From NCBI GenBank assembly GCA_947167965.1, contig CAMVJW010000004.1:1-64000 (forward strand): a DNA stretch of 64,000 nt. The letters are read 5' to 3'. The notes under the pieces were generated by a model. That model ran no database searches and was not told where the DNA came from. It worked only from the letters and a program-made list of their open reading frames with translations. The position numbers were made by a program, and so were the translations under genes. This document shows, in pieces, positions 1 through 7,337 of the stretch (the stretch's first letter is position 1; every line of letters begins with the position of its first letter). This DNA is from an uncultured Clostridia bacterium. Lineage in GTDB: Bacteria; Bacillota; Clostridia; TANB77; CAG-508.

Positions 1-150
1 ATTATGAAATTCTAGTTATATTATTTTGAATAGAATTTACTTTTTTACTTCACTAAATAATACTAAAAAATTAAAAAAAAATGAAACTATTGAATATTAC
101 TCTTTTTATGTTAAAATTATTTATAAATGTTTTGGAAAGGTGTATATAAA

Positions 151-927
151 ATGTTATATAATATCAATGGAAAAAGTGTTAATATAATTGTTAAAGATGA
201 ACAAGTTAAATTAGAAGAAAGTCTTGAAAGAAATGTTTTAGAAAACTTTGAAAAAATGAAGGAATCTGGAGCTAATATTTGGAACGGAGATCTCCTTTGC
301 GTTTCTGATATTAATGTAGGAAATACTACTGTTGAATTAATTTGCAAAAAAAGTAATTATGCACATTACTTATATGGAGAACGTGTTGGGTGTCCTCCTG
401 GATACGAATGTAGAAATTTAAGTGCTGGGTGTATGTTAGAAACTGAAGATGGATATTATGTAATAGGAGAACTAGATGATACAACATCATATCCTGGAAT
501 GTTACAAACAACAGGTGGAGGAATTGACAAGAAAGATATTTCAGACGGAAAAATTAGTGTTATGCAAACAATTGCAAGAGAGGCTAAGGAAGAACTTAAT
601 ATAGATTTAATGAATGAAGACATTATAGAAGAAAACAGGTTAAGTTATTTATTTGTTTCTGGAGAAAACGAACAACCAGGAGTTCAAATTTTTTCAAAAG
701 CTATAATAAAAATGACTTCACAAAAGTTAGAAAATTATTTTCAAGAATATTATAACTATTTAAGAGAAGAGGGCTTAGAAAGAGAGTTTAAGAAACTTCA
801 TTTTTTAAAAAGAGAAAAAGCTATATTAGAATTAGAAGAATTACAAAAAAAATTTAGAGCTTATATGAAACCACTATTATTAGCTGATTCGAAAGAAAAG
901 GACCGTGGAACAAAGATGAGTAGATAG
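151..927 (+). CDS. Nudix hydrolase family protein
   Basis: A predicted 258-residue Nudix-fold hydrolase, likely cleaving a nucleoside diphosphate linked to another moiety; the substrate is not evident. The Nudix signature is GGG at about residues 122-124 followed by REAKEE at about 143-148, with several extra residues between the Gly-rich start and the REUxEE helix compared with the consensus. The N-terminal 85 residues and the Lys/Glu-rich helical C-terminus are not recognised. The start is placed at 151, because GGAAAGG at 134-140 is well spaced from it; an in-frame ATG at 127 would lie upstream of that site. It is the first of four Nudix genes in the first 13 kb. Confidence 0.8.
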   Translation: MLYNINGKSVNIIVKDEQVKLEESLERNVLENFEKMKESGANIWNGDLLCVSDINVGNTTVELICKKSNYAHYLYGERVGCPPGYECRNLSAGCMLETEDGYYVIGELDDTTSYPGMLQTTGGGIDKKDISDGKISVMQTIAREAKEELNIDLMNEDIIEENRLSYLFVSGENEQPGVQIFSKAIIKMTSQKLENYFQEYYNYLREEGLEREFKKLHFLKREKAILELEELQKKFRAYMKPLLLADSKEKDRGTKMSR

Positions 928-970
928 ATTATTAACAATTTTGAAAAAAATTTGAAAGGGGGCAGCTAAA

Positions 971-1612
971 ATAAAAAATTTAGGAGAAATACAAACTATT
1001 GGAAATGCTTGGATAACCATGCTAAAAGAGATAATGAATAATGGTAAAAAAACATATTATAATGGAAATGAAGATAAGCCTATACAAGAATTGACAGGTA
1101 TAACATTTAAAGTAAAAGATATAGTAATGCCAGATCCTATAATTGAGAAATACATGGTAAAAGAAGAATATGAATGGATGGAAAATAATTTTACAAAGTT
1201 AGGTAAAGTTAGAGAATTACATAATGAAAATTCTTATGCAAGCAGATTATATAATTATATGAATCAAAAAAATCAAATCAACTGGGTTATAGAAAGACTA
1301 AAAAAGAGAAAATATACTTGTTCCGCTACTATAACAACATTTGAACCTTTAACAGATGATGGATATATCCCATGTGTTAGTATGATAGACTTTTATGTGG
1401 AAAATGAACAATTAAATATGTATATATACTGTAGAAGTCTAGATTTTGGATGTAAAGCATATGTGAACTTGGTTATGTTATATAGTATTTTAAAACAAGT
1501 ATCAGATAAGATAAATGTTAAGCCTGGAGATATGAATTTAATAGTTAAATCTGCACATGTATATGATAGAGATAAAGAAAAGGTTAACAAAATTTTAAAT
1601 GACATAAAATAA
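971..1612 (+). CDS. Divergent thymidylate-synthase-fold protein, probable AUA start
   Basis: The C-terminal half resembles thymidylate synthase/dCMP hydroxymethylase: the segment YIPCVSMIDFYV matches the catalytic-Cys region, CRSLD matches the phosphate-binding RSxD motif, and GDMNLIVKSAHVYDRD matches the GD..H.Y region near the C-terminus. At about 213 residues it is shorter than ThyA (about 264). The first ATG of the frame is at 1019, but the open frame continues upstream through residues typical of the family's first helix (IGNAWITMLKEIMNNG). A strong AAAGGGGG at 956-962 is spaced for ATA at 971, and no ATG/GTG/TTG lies between. I infer an AUA start. It lies 12 bp before the next gene, so probably an operon. 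Whether it makes dTMP or modifies another pyrimidine is unknown. Confidence 0.65.
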   Translation: MKNLGEIQTIGNAWITMLKEIMNNGKKTYYNGNEDKPIQELTGITFKVKDIVMPDPIIEKYMVKEEYEWMENNFTKLGKVRELHNENSYASRLYNYMNQKNQINWVIERLKKRKYTCSATITTFEPLTDDGYIPCVSMIDFYVENEQLNMYIYCRSLDFGCKAYVNLVMLYSILKQVSDKINVKPGDMNLIVKSAHVYDRDKEKVNKILNDIK

Positions 1613-1624
1613 TGGAGAAATTGT

Positions 1625-2422
1625 ATGAGAGATATAGCGGTTGTTGTAAGTAATGATAATAAAAATGCTAGCATAATAGACACTATAGATGCAATAAAAA
1701 AAGCAGGATTTAAAAATGTTTTTATACAATGGTACAATATAGAATGGAGTACATCACAAGAAGAACAATTAAAATACATTAGAAAACAAAATTTAAATGT
1801 CATTTTTGCACATTTAGGTTTTCAAAATATAAATGAATTGTGGATGGATACTGAAGAAGGAAATAAATTAGTTGATAGATATAAAAATGATATAAGAGTA
1901 TGCAAAGAAAATAATATTCCTATGGTAGTTATGCATTTAACTGCTAAGAGTATAGCACCAAAATATAATGAAATTGGATTAAAAAGATTAAAAGAAATTG
2001 TTGATTATGCTCAGTCATTAGATGTAAAAGTTGCATTTGAAAATACAAAAATTAAAGGCTACTTAGAATATGTAATTGAAAATATAGATAATGAAAATGT
2101 TGGAATTTGCTTTGATTCAGGACACTACCATGTGCATTTTAAAGATGAATTAGACTTCTCTAAATTTAAAAATAGAATTTTTGCTATACATTTACATGAT
2201 AATGATCAAAGTGCAGATTTACATTTAATACCATTTGATGGAACATTGAACTGGGAAAAACTTGTAAAAGATTTGAAAGAAAACAATTACAATGGCCCAA
2301 TAACAATGGAAGTAGTTTATAGTGACAATTATTCAAACATGGAGATTGAAGATTTTTATAAAAAAGGTTATGAAATTGGTAAGAAATTAGCGGTTATGTT
2401 TGAAGAGGATATAGTATCATAG
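1625..2422 (+). CDS. Sugar phosphate isomerase/epimerase-like TIM-barrel protein
   Basis: A 265-residue protein of the xylose isomerase-like TIM-barrel/AP endonuclease family 2 superfamily. Metal-ligand-like positions are visible: VAFENT (Glu), GICFDSGHYHVHF (Asp and His), AIHLHDND (His/His/Asp) and a late Glu in ITMEVVY. This is the pattern of divalent-metal sugar isomerases/epimerases, such as the myo-inositol catabolism type, and of EndoIV. It follows the thymidylate-synthase-like gene by 12 bp and is probably co-transcribed. Substrate cannot be assigned from sequence; the pairing with a TS-fold protein does not match an operon I know. Confidence 0.8.
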   Translation: MRDIAVVVSNDNKNASIIDTIDAIKKAGFKNVFIQWYNIEWSTSQEEQLKYIRKQNLNVIFAHLGFQNINELWMDTEEGNKLVDRYKNDIRVCKENNIPMVVMHLTAKSIAPKYNEIGLKRLKEIVDYAQSLDVKVAFENTKIKGYLEYVIENIDNENVGICFDSGHYHVHFKDELDFSKFKNRIFAIHLHDNDQSADLHLIPFDGTLNWEKLVKDLKENNYNGPITMEVVYSDNYSNMEIEDFYKKGYEIGKKLAVMFEEDIVS

Positions 2423-2446
2423 AAAATACCTGAAAATAATATTTGA

Positions 2447-2475
2447 AAGAAGCAAAAATTTTTTGCTTTTTCTTT
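2447..2475 (+). terminator. Probable intrinsic terminator after the TIM-barrel gene
   Basis: AGCAAAAA (2451-2458) and TTTTTGCT (2460-2467) form an A/T-rich hairpin with a very tight turn, followed by a T-rich tail. It lies 25 bp downstream of the stop codon. Confidence 0.45.
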
Positions 2476-2490
2476 ATTATAGCAAAGTAA

Positions 2491-2562
2491 AAATATCTAA
2501 AAAAAGAATTTGCAGATGTATTATCATATGATTTAGAAAAAAGAATTAATTTATTAAAATAA
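2491..2562 (+). pseudogene. Short C-terminal coding relic
   Basis: A 23-codon open frame with no start codon (stop immediately upstream at 2488-2490) reads KYLKKEFADVLSYDLEKRIN and ends in TAA just before the ribosome binding site of the next gene. The composition is protein-like and resembles the tail of a lost gene. No family is recognised, and chance is possible. Confidence 0.2.
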
Positions 2563-2575
2563 TAGGAGGAATATC

Positions 2576-2866
2576 ATGAGTTTAGTTATAAACATATATT
2601 ATACTGGTAAAAATGGATCTGCAAGAAAGTTTGCTGAAAAGATGGTATCATCTGGAATTGTAGACAAAGTAAGAAATGAAGAAGGAAATGAAAGATATGA
2701 ATACTTCTTTCCAATGGATGATAAAGAAACAGTAATGTTAATTGATAAGTGGAAAAGTGAAGAAGCATTAGATTTACACCATAAGTCTGAAATGATGAAA
2801 GAAATAGCAGATTTAAGAAATAAATATGAACTTAAAATGAGAGTCGAAAGATTTACTGAAATATAA
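2576..2866 (+). CDS. Antibiotic biosynthesis monooxygenase (ABM) domain / quinol monooxygenase-like protein
   Basis: A 96-residue single-domain protein with the dimeric alpha/beta-barrel ABM pattern: N-terminal strand LVINIYYTGK, central FPMDDKETVMLIDKWKSEEALDLHHKSEMM (here Asp-Lys-Trp and His-His), and a C-terminal strand ELKMRVERF. Family members are small cofactor-poor oxygenases or quinol monooxygenases, but many act as accessory or detoxification proteins and the substrate is unknown. An AGGAGG sits 8 bp before the ATG. It lies 28 bp before the CMD-cupin gene and is probably in the same operon. Confidence 0.7.
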   Translation: MSLVINIYYTGKNGSARKFAEKMVSSGIVDKVRNEEGNERYEYFFPMDDKETVMLIDKWKSEEALDLHHKSEMMKEIADLRNKYELKMRVERFTEI

Positions 2867-2894
2867 AAAAATCAAATTAAAGGAGGATAAAAAT

Positions 2895-3653
2895 ATGGTA
2901 AAACAAACAGCAGGACGTGATCAGTTAGGAACTTTTGCTGAAGAATTTGCTAAATTAAATGATGATGTATTATTTGGAGAAGTTTGGTCAAGAGAGGATA
3001 AGCTATCTTTAAGAGATAGAAGTTTAGTAACAATATGTGTTTTTATGGGAAAGGGATTAGTTGATAACTCATTAAAATATCATATACAAAATGCTAAAAA
3101 TAATGGTATTACTTTAACAGAAATGGCAGAAATTGTAACACATGCAGCTTTCTATAGCGGATGGCCAAATGCTTGGGCAGTGTTTAATATTGTAAAAGAA
3201 GTATATGCAGAGGAAATACAAAACCATAACAATGAAAAGGGAACTACTCATGGAGGAGCTTTTGGTATGGGAGAACCTAATGTTAATTATGCTCAATATT
3301 TTATAGGTAATTCATACTTAAAAATGTTAGACAAAACAGAATCAGGAGTTAGCTTTGCAAATGTAACTTTTGAACCTAAATGTAGAAATAACTGGCATAT
3401 ACATCATTCAAGTAAAGGAGGAGGCCAAGTTCTAATTTGTGTTGAAGGAGAAGGATGGTACCAAGAAGAAGGAAAAAAGCCAAGAAGTTTAAAAGTTGGA
3501 GATATTGTTGTAATACCTGCAAATGTCAAACATTGGCATGGAGCTAAATCTAATTCATGGTTTAGTCATATTGCGATTGAAATACCAGGTGAAAATGCTC
3601 TAAACGAATGGTTAGAGCCTGTATCTGATGAAGAATATAATAAATTAAATTAA
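2895..3653 (+). CDS. Carboxymuconolactone decarboxylase-cupin fusion protein
   Basis: A 252-residue fusion. Residues about 10-100 form a carboxymuconolactone decarboxylase (CMD/AhpD-like) domain, seen in the helical pattern YHIQNAKNNGITLTEMAEI and HAAFYSGWPNAWAVF. Residues about 150-235 form a cupin with metal-ligand-like HIHHSS, the turn GEGWYQEEGKKPR and the C-terminal HWHGA. This architecture is common in Clostridia near Fe-S aldo/keto reductases and small ABM proteins and is thought to act on small organic substrates in redox metabolism; the reaction is not known here. An AGGAGG lies 9 bp upstream of the ATG. A decayed copy of the same cupin occurs at 6829-6918. Confidence 0.85.
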   Translation: MVKQTAGRDQLGTFAEEFAKLNDDVLFGEVWSREDKLSLRDRSLVTICVFMGKGLVDNSLKYHIQNAKNNGITLTEMAEIVTHAAFYSGWPNAWAVFNIVKEVYAEEIQNHNNEKGTTHGGAFGMGEPNVNYAQYFIGNSYLKMLDKTESGVSFANVTFEPKCRNNWHIHHSSKGGGQVLICVEGEGWYQEEGKKPRSLKVGDIVVIPANVKHWHGAKSNSWFSHIAIEIPGENALNEWLEPVSDEEYNKLN

Positions 3654-3693
3654 TAAAAATAATGTAGTTATTGAAATAATATCTAACATATAA

Positions 3694-3726
3694 AAGATAA
3701 TTTTGAAATAATTTATCTTCTTTTTT
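3694..3726 (+). terminator. Intrinsic terminator after the CMD-cupin gene
   Basis: AAGATAA (3694-3700) pairs with TTATCTT (3713-3719), followed by a C and a run of T. Confidence 0.55.
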
Positions 3727-3768
3727 ATAGTTGAAAAAAGTCTACTTTAATAAATATTGAAAGATTTT

Positions 3769-3797
3769 TTGAATTTATGGCTAAATACTGATATAAT
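3769..3797 (+). promoter_or_regulatory. Sigma-A-type promoter for the zeta toxin-antitoxin operon
   Basis: TTGAAT (3769-3774), a 17-bp spacer and TATAAT (3792-3797), 49 bp before the first antitoxin start. Confidence 0.65.
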
Positions 3798-3846
3798 AGT
3801 ATTGTTAAAAAATAATAATTAAAAACTGAAAGGATTATAGATAAAA

Positions 3847-4059
3847 ATGAATAAAAGTATGGAAGATTTACAGGGACATGTTAAACTAGAAGTATCTTTA
3901 GAAGTAATTATGGCTAAACTTGCAGATGCAATATTTGACTTGTCTAAAGAAGAAAATAAAGAGAATGAGAATAGCTTTCAATATTTAATGAAAGTACAAG
4001 AAAAAGCTTATGAAGGAAATAATGAAATTGTAAATAAGATAATAAAAGGAGAAATATAA
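3847..4059 (+). CDS. Small antitoxin-like protein of zeta module 1
   Basis: A 70-residue acidic, helical protein directly upstream of a zeta-type toxin; its TAA is immediately followed by the toxin ATG. Its C-terminal third (YEGNNEIVNKIIKGEI) is recognisably paralogous to that of the second small protein (YKGNEIIIRKVLEKGDI) at 5057-5266. Role as epsilon-like antitoxin is inferred from size, acidity and position before a zeta-like kinase; it is not recognisably homologous to streptococcal epsilon. GAAAGGA lies about 13 bp upstream of the start. Confidence 0.7.
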   Translation: MNKSMEDLQGHVKLEVSLEVIMAKLADAIFDLSKEENKENENSFQYLMKVQEKAYEGNNEIVNKIIKGEI

Positions 4060-5070
4060 ATGGAAAGAAGAAATATATCTAAGGATATTTTAGATAAAGT
4101 ATTACCTGAAATACCTCATACTATCATAGAAATGTTACCTGATTCTCCTAAAAACTTATTGAAATATGCATTTAGAGTAAAGGAGATTAACTTTTCAGCA
4201 AGTATTAAAGATGAAAAAATTAAGACTTTAATGAAAGAATATTTGCTAAGTGATGAAGAGTATTTAAAAACTTTTTATTATGTGATGGCAATATCTTTTC
4301 AAAATAAAACCCCGGTAGATAATCCGGAAATTGTTGTTGTAGTAGCACAAACTGGAAGTGGAAAAAGCCATTTAACAGCAAAGTTATTAAAAGAAAATAA
4401 TAATTTTGTATTTATTGATTCAGATAAGTACAAGCATTTTAGATATGATGCAAAAAGAATTGCAAATGAATATCCTGTGTTATATCCATTTTTAACAGGA
4501 CCTGATGCTTATGATCATGCAGATAATATATATAAATATGCAATAGAAAATAATTACAATGTTATAAAAGAGACAGCACCATCGCCTAATAAACACTTAT
4601 TAGGATTTGAAAAAAAAGAAAAATATAGTGTTTCAGTACATATTTTATCTGTTGGAAAGTTAAATAGTTTACTTTCAATTCACGAAAGATATGAACTTCA
4701 GAAAATAAGTGGTTTGAAAACAGCGAAACTTACACCTATAATTAGACATAATGAATCATACGATGCTTTAATAGGGTGTATTCAAAAACTAATTGATGAA
4801 GGTTATTCGGAACAAATAAGAGTATATATTAGAGGGAAGAAATCAAGCGGATATGTTCCTATAAAAATATATCCATCAGAGAAATTTGATAATCCAATTG
4901 ATGCTATTAAATATGCTAGAGAAATAGATAATAAAGAAACAATGAAAGCTTTTGAAAAAAGAGTTAAAAAAATAATATCTCAGATGGATGATAGAAATGC
5001 CTTAAAAGAACAATATACACAGTTAAATGAAGTTTTTAATATAAAGGAGGATAATAATGGAGACATTTGA
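4060..5070 (+). CDS. Zeta-type toxin (UDP-sugar kinase-like), module 1
   Basis: A 336-residue P-loop protein like zeta toxins, which phosphorylate UDP-N-acetylglucosamine and block cell-wall synthesis. Walker A is AQTGSGKSH at about residues 100-108, with Ala where the consensus has the first Gly. It is followed by the zeta-typical strand and motif FIDSDKYKHFR, a helical lid region and KETAPSP. Conserved Arg residues follow in HERYEL and LTPIIRHNES. The N-terminal 80 and C-terminal 60 residues extend beyond the core. It abuts the small antitoxin gene and overlaps the next antitoxin by 14 bp, so four genes form one transcript. Toxic activity is inferred. Confidence 0.8.
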   Translation: MERRNISKDILDKVLPEIPHTIIEMLPDSPKNLLKYAFRVKEINFSASIKDEKIKTLMKEYLLSDEEYLKTFYYVMAISFQNKTPVDNPEIVVVVAQTGSGKSHLTAKLLKENNNFVFIDSDKYKHFRYDAKRIANEYPVLYPFLTGPDAYDHADNIYKYAIENNYNVIKETAPSPNKHLLGFEKKEKYSVSVHILSVGKLNSLLSIHERYELQKISGLKTAKLTPIIRHNESYDALIGCIQKLIDEGYSEQIRVYIRGKKSSGYVPIKIYPSEKFDNPIDAIKYAREIDNKETMKAFEKRVKKIISQMDDRNALKEQYTQLNEVFNIKEDNNGDI

Positions 5071-5266
5071 AAAAGAAAAAGCAATGAATATTGTTATAGA
5101 TGCTATTTCGCAAATGATGAATCAATTGATGGATAATAAAAAAAATAGTAATGAAAAAGAAATCAAAGAAAAAATAGAAGTTTTGCAAGGTGTAAAAAAT
5201 GAAATTTATAAAGGAAATGAAATAATTATAAGAAAAGTTTTAGAAAAAGGAGATATTAATATATGA
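5057..5266 (+). CDS. Small antitoxin-like protein of zeta module 2
   Basis: A 69-residue helical, charged protein starting inside the 3' end of the first toxin gene, with AAGGAGG about 8 bp upstream of the ATG. Its C-terminal YKGNEIIIRKVLEKGDI matches the equivalent segment of the first antitoxin, so the whole antitoxin-toxin pair appears to have been duplicated in tandem and then to have diverged. It overlaps the next toxin gene by four bases (ATGA). Confidence 0.7.
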   Translation: METFEKEKAMNIVIDAISQMMNQLMDNKKNSNEKEIKEKIEVLQGVKNEIYKGNEIIIRKVLEKGDINI

Positions 5267-6351
5267 GTGATTTCCAAGAAAGACGTAATATTGATGATGA
5301 TACAATATATAAAGTAGTTTCAAATCTTAATTCAAGTTTTGTAGAAAGCCTACCAGAGGATCCAATTTATATAGCACAAAAATATGCTAGAAGAAGAGTT
5401 ACACCTTTTATATCACCATCAATAAATGATAAACTAAGAAAAATGATGTTTGAGCACATTTTATCTGATGAAGACTACTTAAAAGTTTTATATAAAATAA
5501 TGGCTGATACTTTTAATAAAAAATCAAGAGCAAGTAAACCAGGTGCACATATATTACTTTCACAAACAGGAGGAGGAAAGTCTAATTTACGTGAAAGAAT
5601 ATTGAAAGAGAATGAAGGTATTGTAGTAATTGATTCAGATAGCTATAAAAGATTTAGAGATGATAGTAAAGCAATTCAAGAGAAATATCCTCAGTTTTAT
5701 GGTGCATTAACAGGAATAGACTGCTATGACCATGTCGAAAATATTTCAAGATTTACAATGGAACAAAAATATGATTTTTTAATAGAGGGAGCACCATCTG
5801 TAAGTCAAGGTGTAATTGGAGTAAATTTTGATGAATTACAACAACTAGAGTATAATATAAGTTATGATGCTCTTGCTGTAGGAGATATAGTTAGTCAAAT
5901 GGCAGTTCATAAAAGGTATGAAAAAGCTTTAATGGATACAAAACTTAAGAATTTCGCAAAACTTACAGATATGGATAGACATAATGATTCATATGCAGCT
6001 GTTGCCTTGGTGCTTCAAAATTCAAGCCCTGATTCAAAAATTGAAATTTATAGAAGGGGAACAGATGAAGAAAATAGAGTTCCTCAAAGAATTGAATCTG
6101 AAAAGGGAAATAAAATAGCGATTCTTGAAGAATATAGAAGAAGAAGCAATGAAGAGTATATTACTTCACTTCAATTTGCTAGGGACTATGAATGGGTAAA
6201 AAAGAAGATGGAAGAGAGAAAAGCTCCAGAATTACAGAGAGTACAATTAAATATGGTCTTACAAAATGCAAAGTTAAGAGCAGCACAAATAAGAGATGAA
6301 TATGCTTGTGATTTTGAAAAAAAAATAGGAGAAGGCATTGATATAGATTAA
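5263..6351 (+). CDS. Zeta-type toxin (UDP-sugar kinase-like), module 2
   Basis: A 362-residue paralogue of the toxin at 4060-5070 with the same layout: N-terminal RRNIDDDTIYKVV (compare RRNISKDILDKVL), a common LSDEDYLK segment, Walker A SQTGGGKSN, then VVIDSDSYKRFRDD, EGAPSV and TDMDRHNDSYAA. The Ser at the first Walker A position and the Gly-Gly substitution suggest the two nucleotide pockets have diverged. The C-terminus is longer and helical. Divergence between modules suggests each antitoxin may be specific to its own toxin, but that is inference. It ends the operon; the following 600 bp is decayed DNA. Confidence 0.8.
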   Translation: MSDFQERRNIDDDTIYKVVSNLNSSFVESLPEDPIYIAQKYARRRVTPFISPSINDKLRKMMFEHILSDEDYLKVLYKIMADTFNKKSRASKPGAHILLSQTGGGKSNLRERILKENEGIVVIDSDSYKRFRDDSKAIQEKYPQFYGALTGIDCYDHVENISRFTMEQKYDFLIEGAPSVSQGVIGVNFDELQQLEYNISYDALAVGDIVSQMAVHKRYEKALMDTKLKNFAKLTDMDRHNDSYAAVALVLQNSSPDSKIEIYRRGTDEENRVPQRIESEKGNKIAILEEYRRRSNEEYITSLQFARDYEWVKKKMEERKAPELQRVQLNMVLQNAKLRAAQIRDEYACDFEKKIGEGIDID

Positions 6352-6381
6352 TAGGAGAATATAACACATCAAATTTTTAAA

Positions 6382-6430
6382 TGTACCCAAAAAGTTAGAC
6401 CAAAAATCTAATTTTAGGGGTGCATTTTTG
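6382..6430. mobile_element. Possible solo end of an IS3-family-like element
   Basis: TGTACCCAAAAAGTTAGACC at 6382-6401 resembles terminal inverted repeats of IS3-family elements as I remember them. No transposase and no matching inverted copy were found nearby, so at most this is a remnant. It marks the left edge of a 603-bp gene-poor region (6352-6954). Confidence 0.3.
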
Positions 6431-6535
6431 ATTTGCTTTTTCGAAATGTGCTTTTGTTGAAAATTATAGGGTTTTGTGTTAATTTTTATATATTAAATAA
6501 TTATTCTAAATTATGAGCTAATAATGATGTATTAA

Positions 6536-6736
6536 AATCTTAAAAATATACTTAATAGTTTAAAACATTTTAGTGATATTTTTGAAGCAGTAGTTGATGA
6601 GAAAATTGAAAAATGCTATATAGAAAATTACCAAAACAATAATTTTGAATATCCAAGAAGGGAAAAGATAATAATTATATTTAAGTATGATGATGAGTTG
6701 AAGAAAATATTAAATTTTATCGAAGAAAATAAGTAA
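6536..6736 (+). pseudogene. Coding relic without a start codon
   Basis: A 66-codon open frame bounded by an upstream TAA (6533-6535) and a terminal TAA, with no ATG/GTG/TTG near its beginning and no ribosome binding site. The translation (for example FSDIFEAVVDEKIEKCYIEN, then KIIIIFKYDDELKKILNFIE) has normal amphipathic protein composition and looks like the C-terminal part of a lost gene. Family not recognised. Confidence 0.35.
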
Positions 6737-6828
6737 TAATTATAATAGTCTAAATTACGATAATTGATTTAGGTTATTGCTTTTTTACGAATTGACTTTT
6801 TTTCAGATATTTAATAAAATTATATATA

Positions 6829-6918
6829 GTATTATTTGTAAAGGTTAAAATTTGTCCCTAATAAAGTGTATGATGACATATTCATCATGCGAGTAAAGGA
6901 GAAGTATGGTATCAAATA
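6829..6918 (+). pseudogene. Decayed second copy of the cupin domain
   Basis: The frame VLFVKVKICP, two stops, SV, two stops, HIHHASKGE, VWYQ aligns in register with VSFANVTFEPKCRNNWHIHH of the cupin gene at 2895-3653. It then joins GVWYQ-like sequence after an internal deletion between two GGAG/GAAGG-like patches. The HIHH metal motif is intact, but four in-frame stops precede it, so this is a dead copy. It runs in frame into the cyclophilin-like gene at 6955, suggesting an ancestral cupin to cyclophilin-like gene order or fusion. Confidence 0.6.
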
Positions 6919-6954
6919 GATAATAGTAATAATAATATAGAAAGTGAAAAAATA

Positions 6955-7293
6955 ATGAATACAACTATTAAAGTTAATATTGATAATAAAAGCTATACTG
7001 CTAAATTAGAACAAAATGATACAGCTAAAGAATTTTTAAATATGTTACCACAGGAATTTAAAATGAGTGAATTAAATGGAAATGAAAAATATGTTTATTT
7101 AAACACTAATTTATTTACTAATCCATATAATCCAAAACATATTGAAGCAGGAGATATAATGCTTTTTGGAAATGATTGTTTAGTAGTATTTTACAAATCA
7201 TTTGATACTCCATATAGCTATACTAAAATTGGACATATTGTAGGTTTAAATACACTAGATAATAAAAATATATCAATAAAATTTGAAAAATAA
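6955..7293 (+). CDS. Cyclophilin-like fold protein
   Basis: A 112-residue protein of the bacterial cyclophilin-like family: TIKVNIDNKSYTAKLEQNDT at the start, then the family-typical AKEFLNMLP, YEPGD-like EAGDIMLFGNDCLVVFY and TPYSYTKIGHI. These proteins have a cyclophilin beta-barrel but generally lack prolyl isomerase residues, and they often occur with flavodoxins, cupins and Fe-S aldo/keto reductases, as here. The ribosome binding site is weak (GAAAG 10 bp upstream). The preceding in-frame sequence is a decayed cupin, so the current N-terminus may be secondary. Confidence 0.8.
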   Translation: MNTTIKVNIDNKSYTAKLEQNDTAKEFLNMLPQEFKMSELNGNEKYVYLNTNLFTNPYNPKHIEAGDIMLFGNDCLVVFYKSFDTPYSYTKIGHIVGLNTLDNKNISIKFEK

Positions 7294-7337
7294 AAAATGA
7301 AATATGAAAAATGAAATATAAAAGGATAAAGTTTAGT

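Noticed and set aside
6382..6430. A complete insertion sequence at the decay zone
   Set aside because: Only one terminal-repeat-like stretch was found, with no transposase frame and no inverted partner; kept only as a low-confidence remnant.
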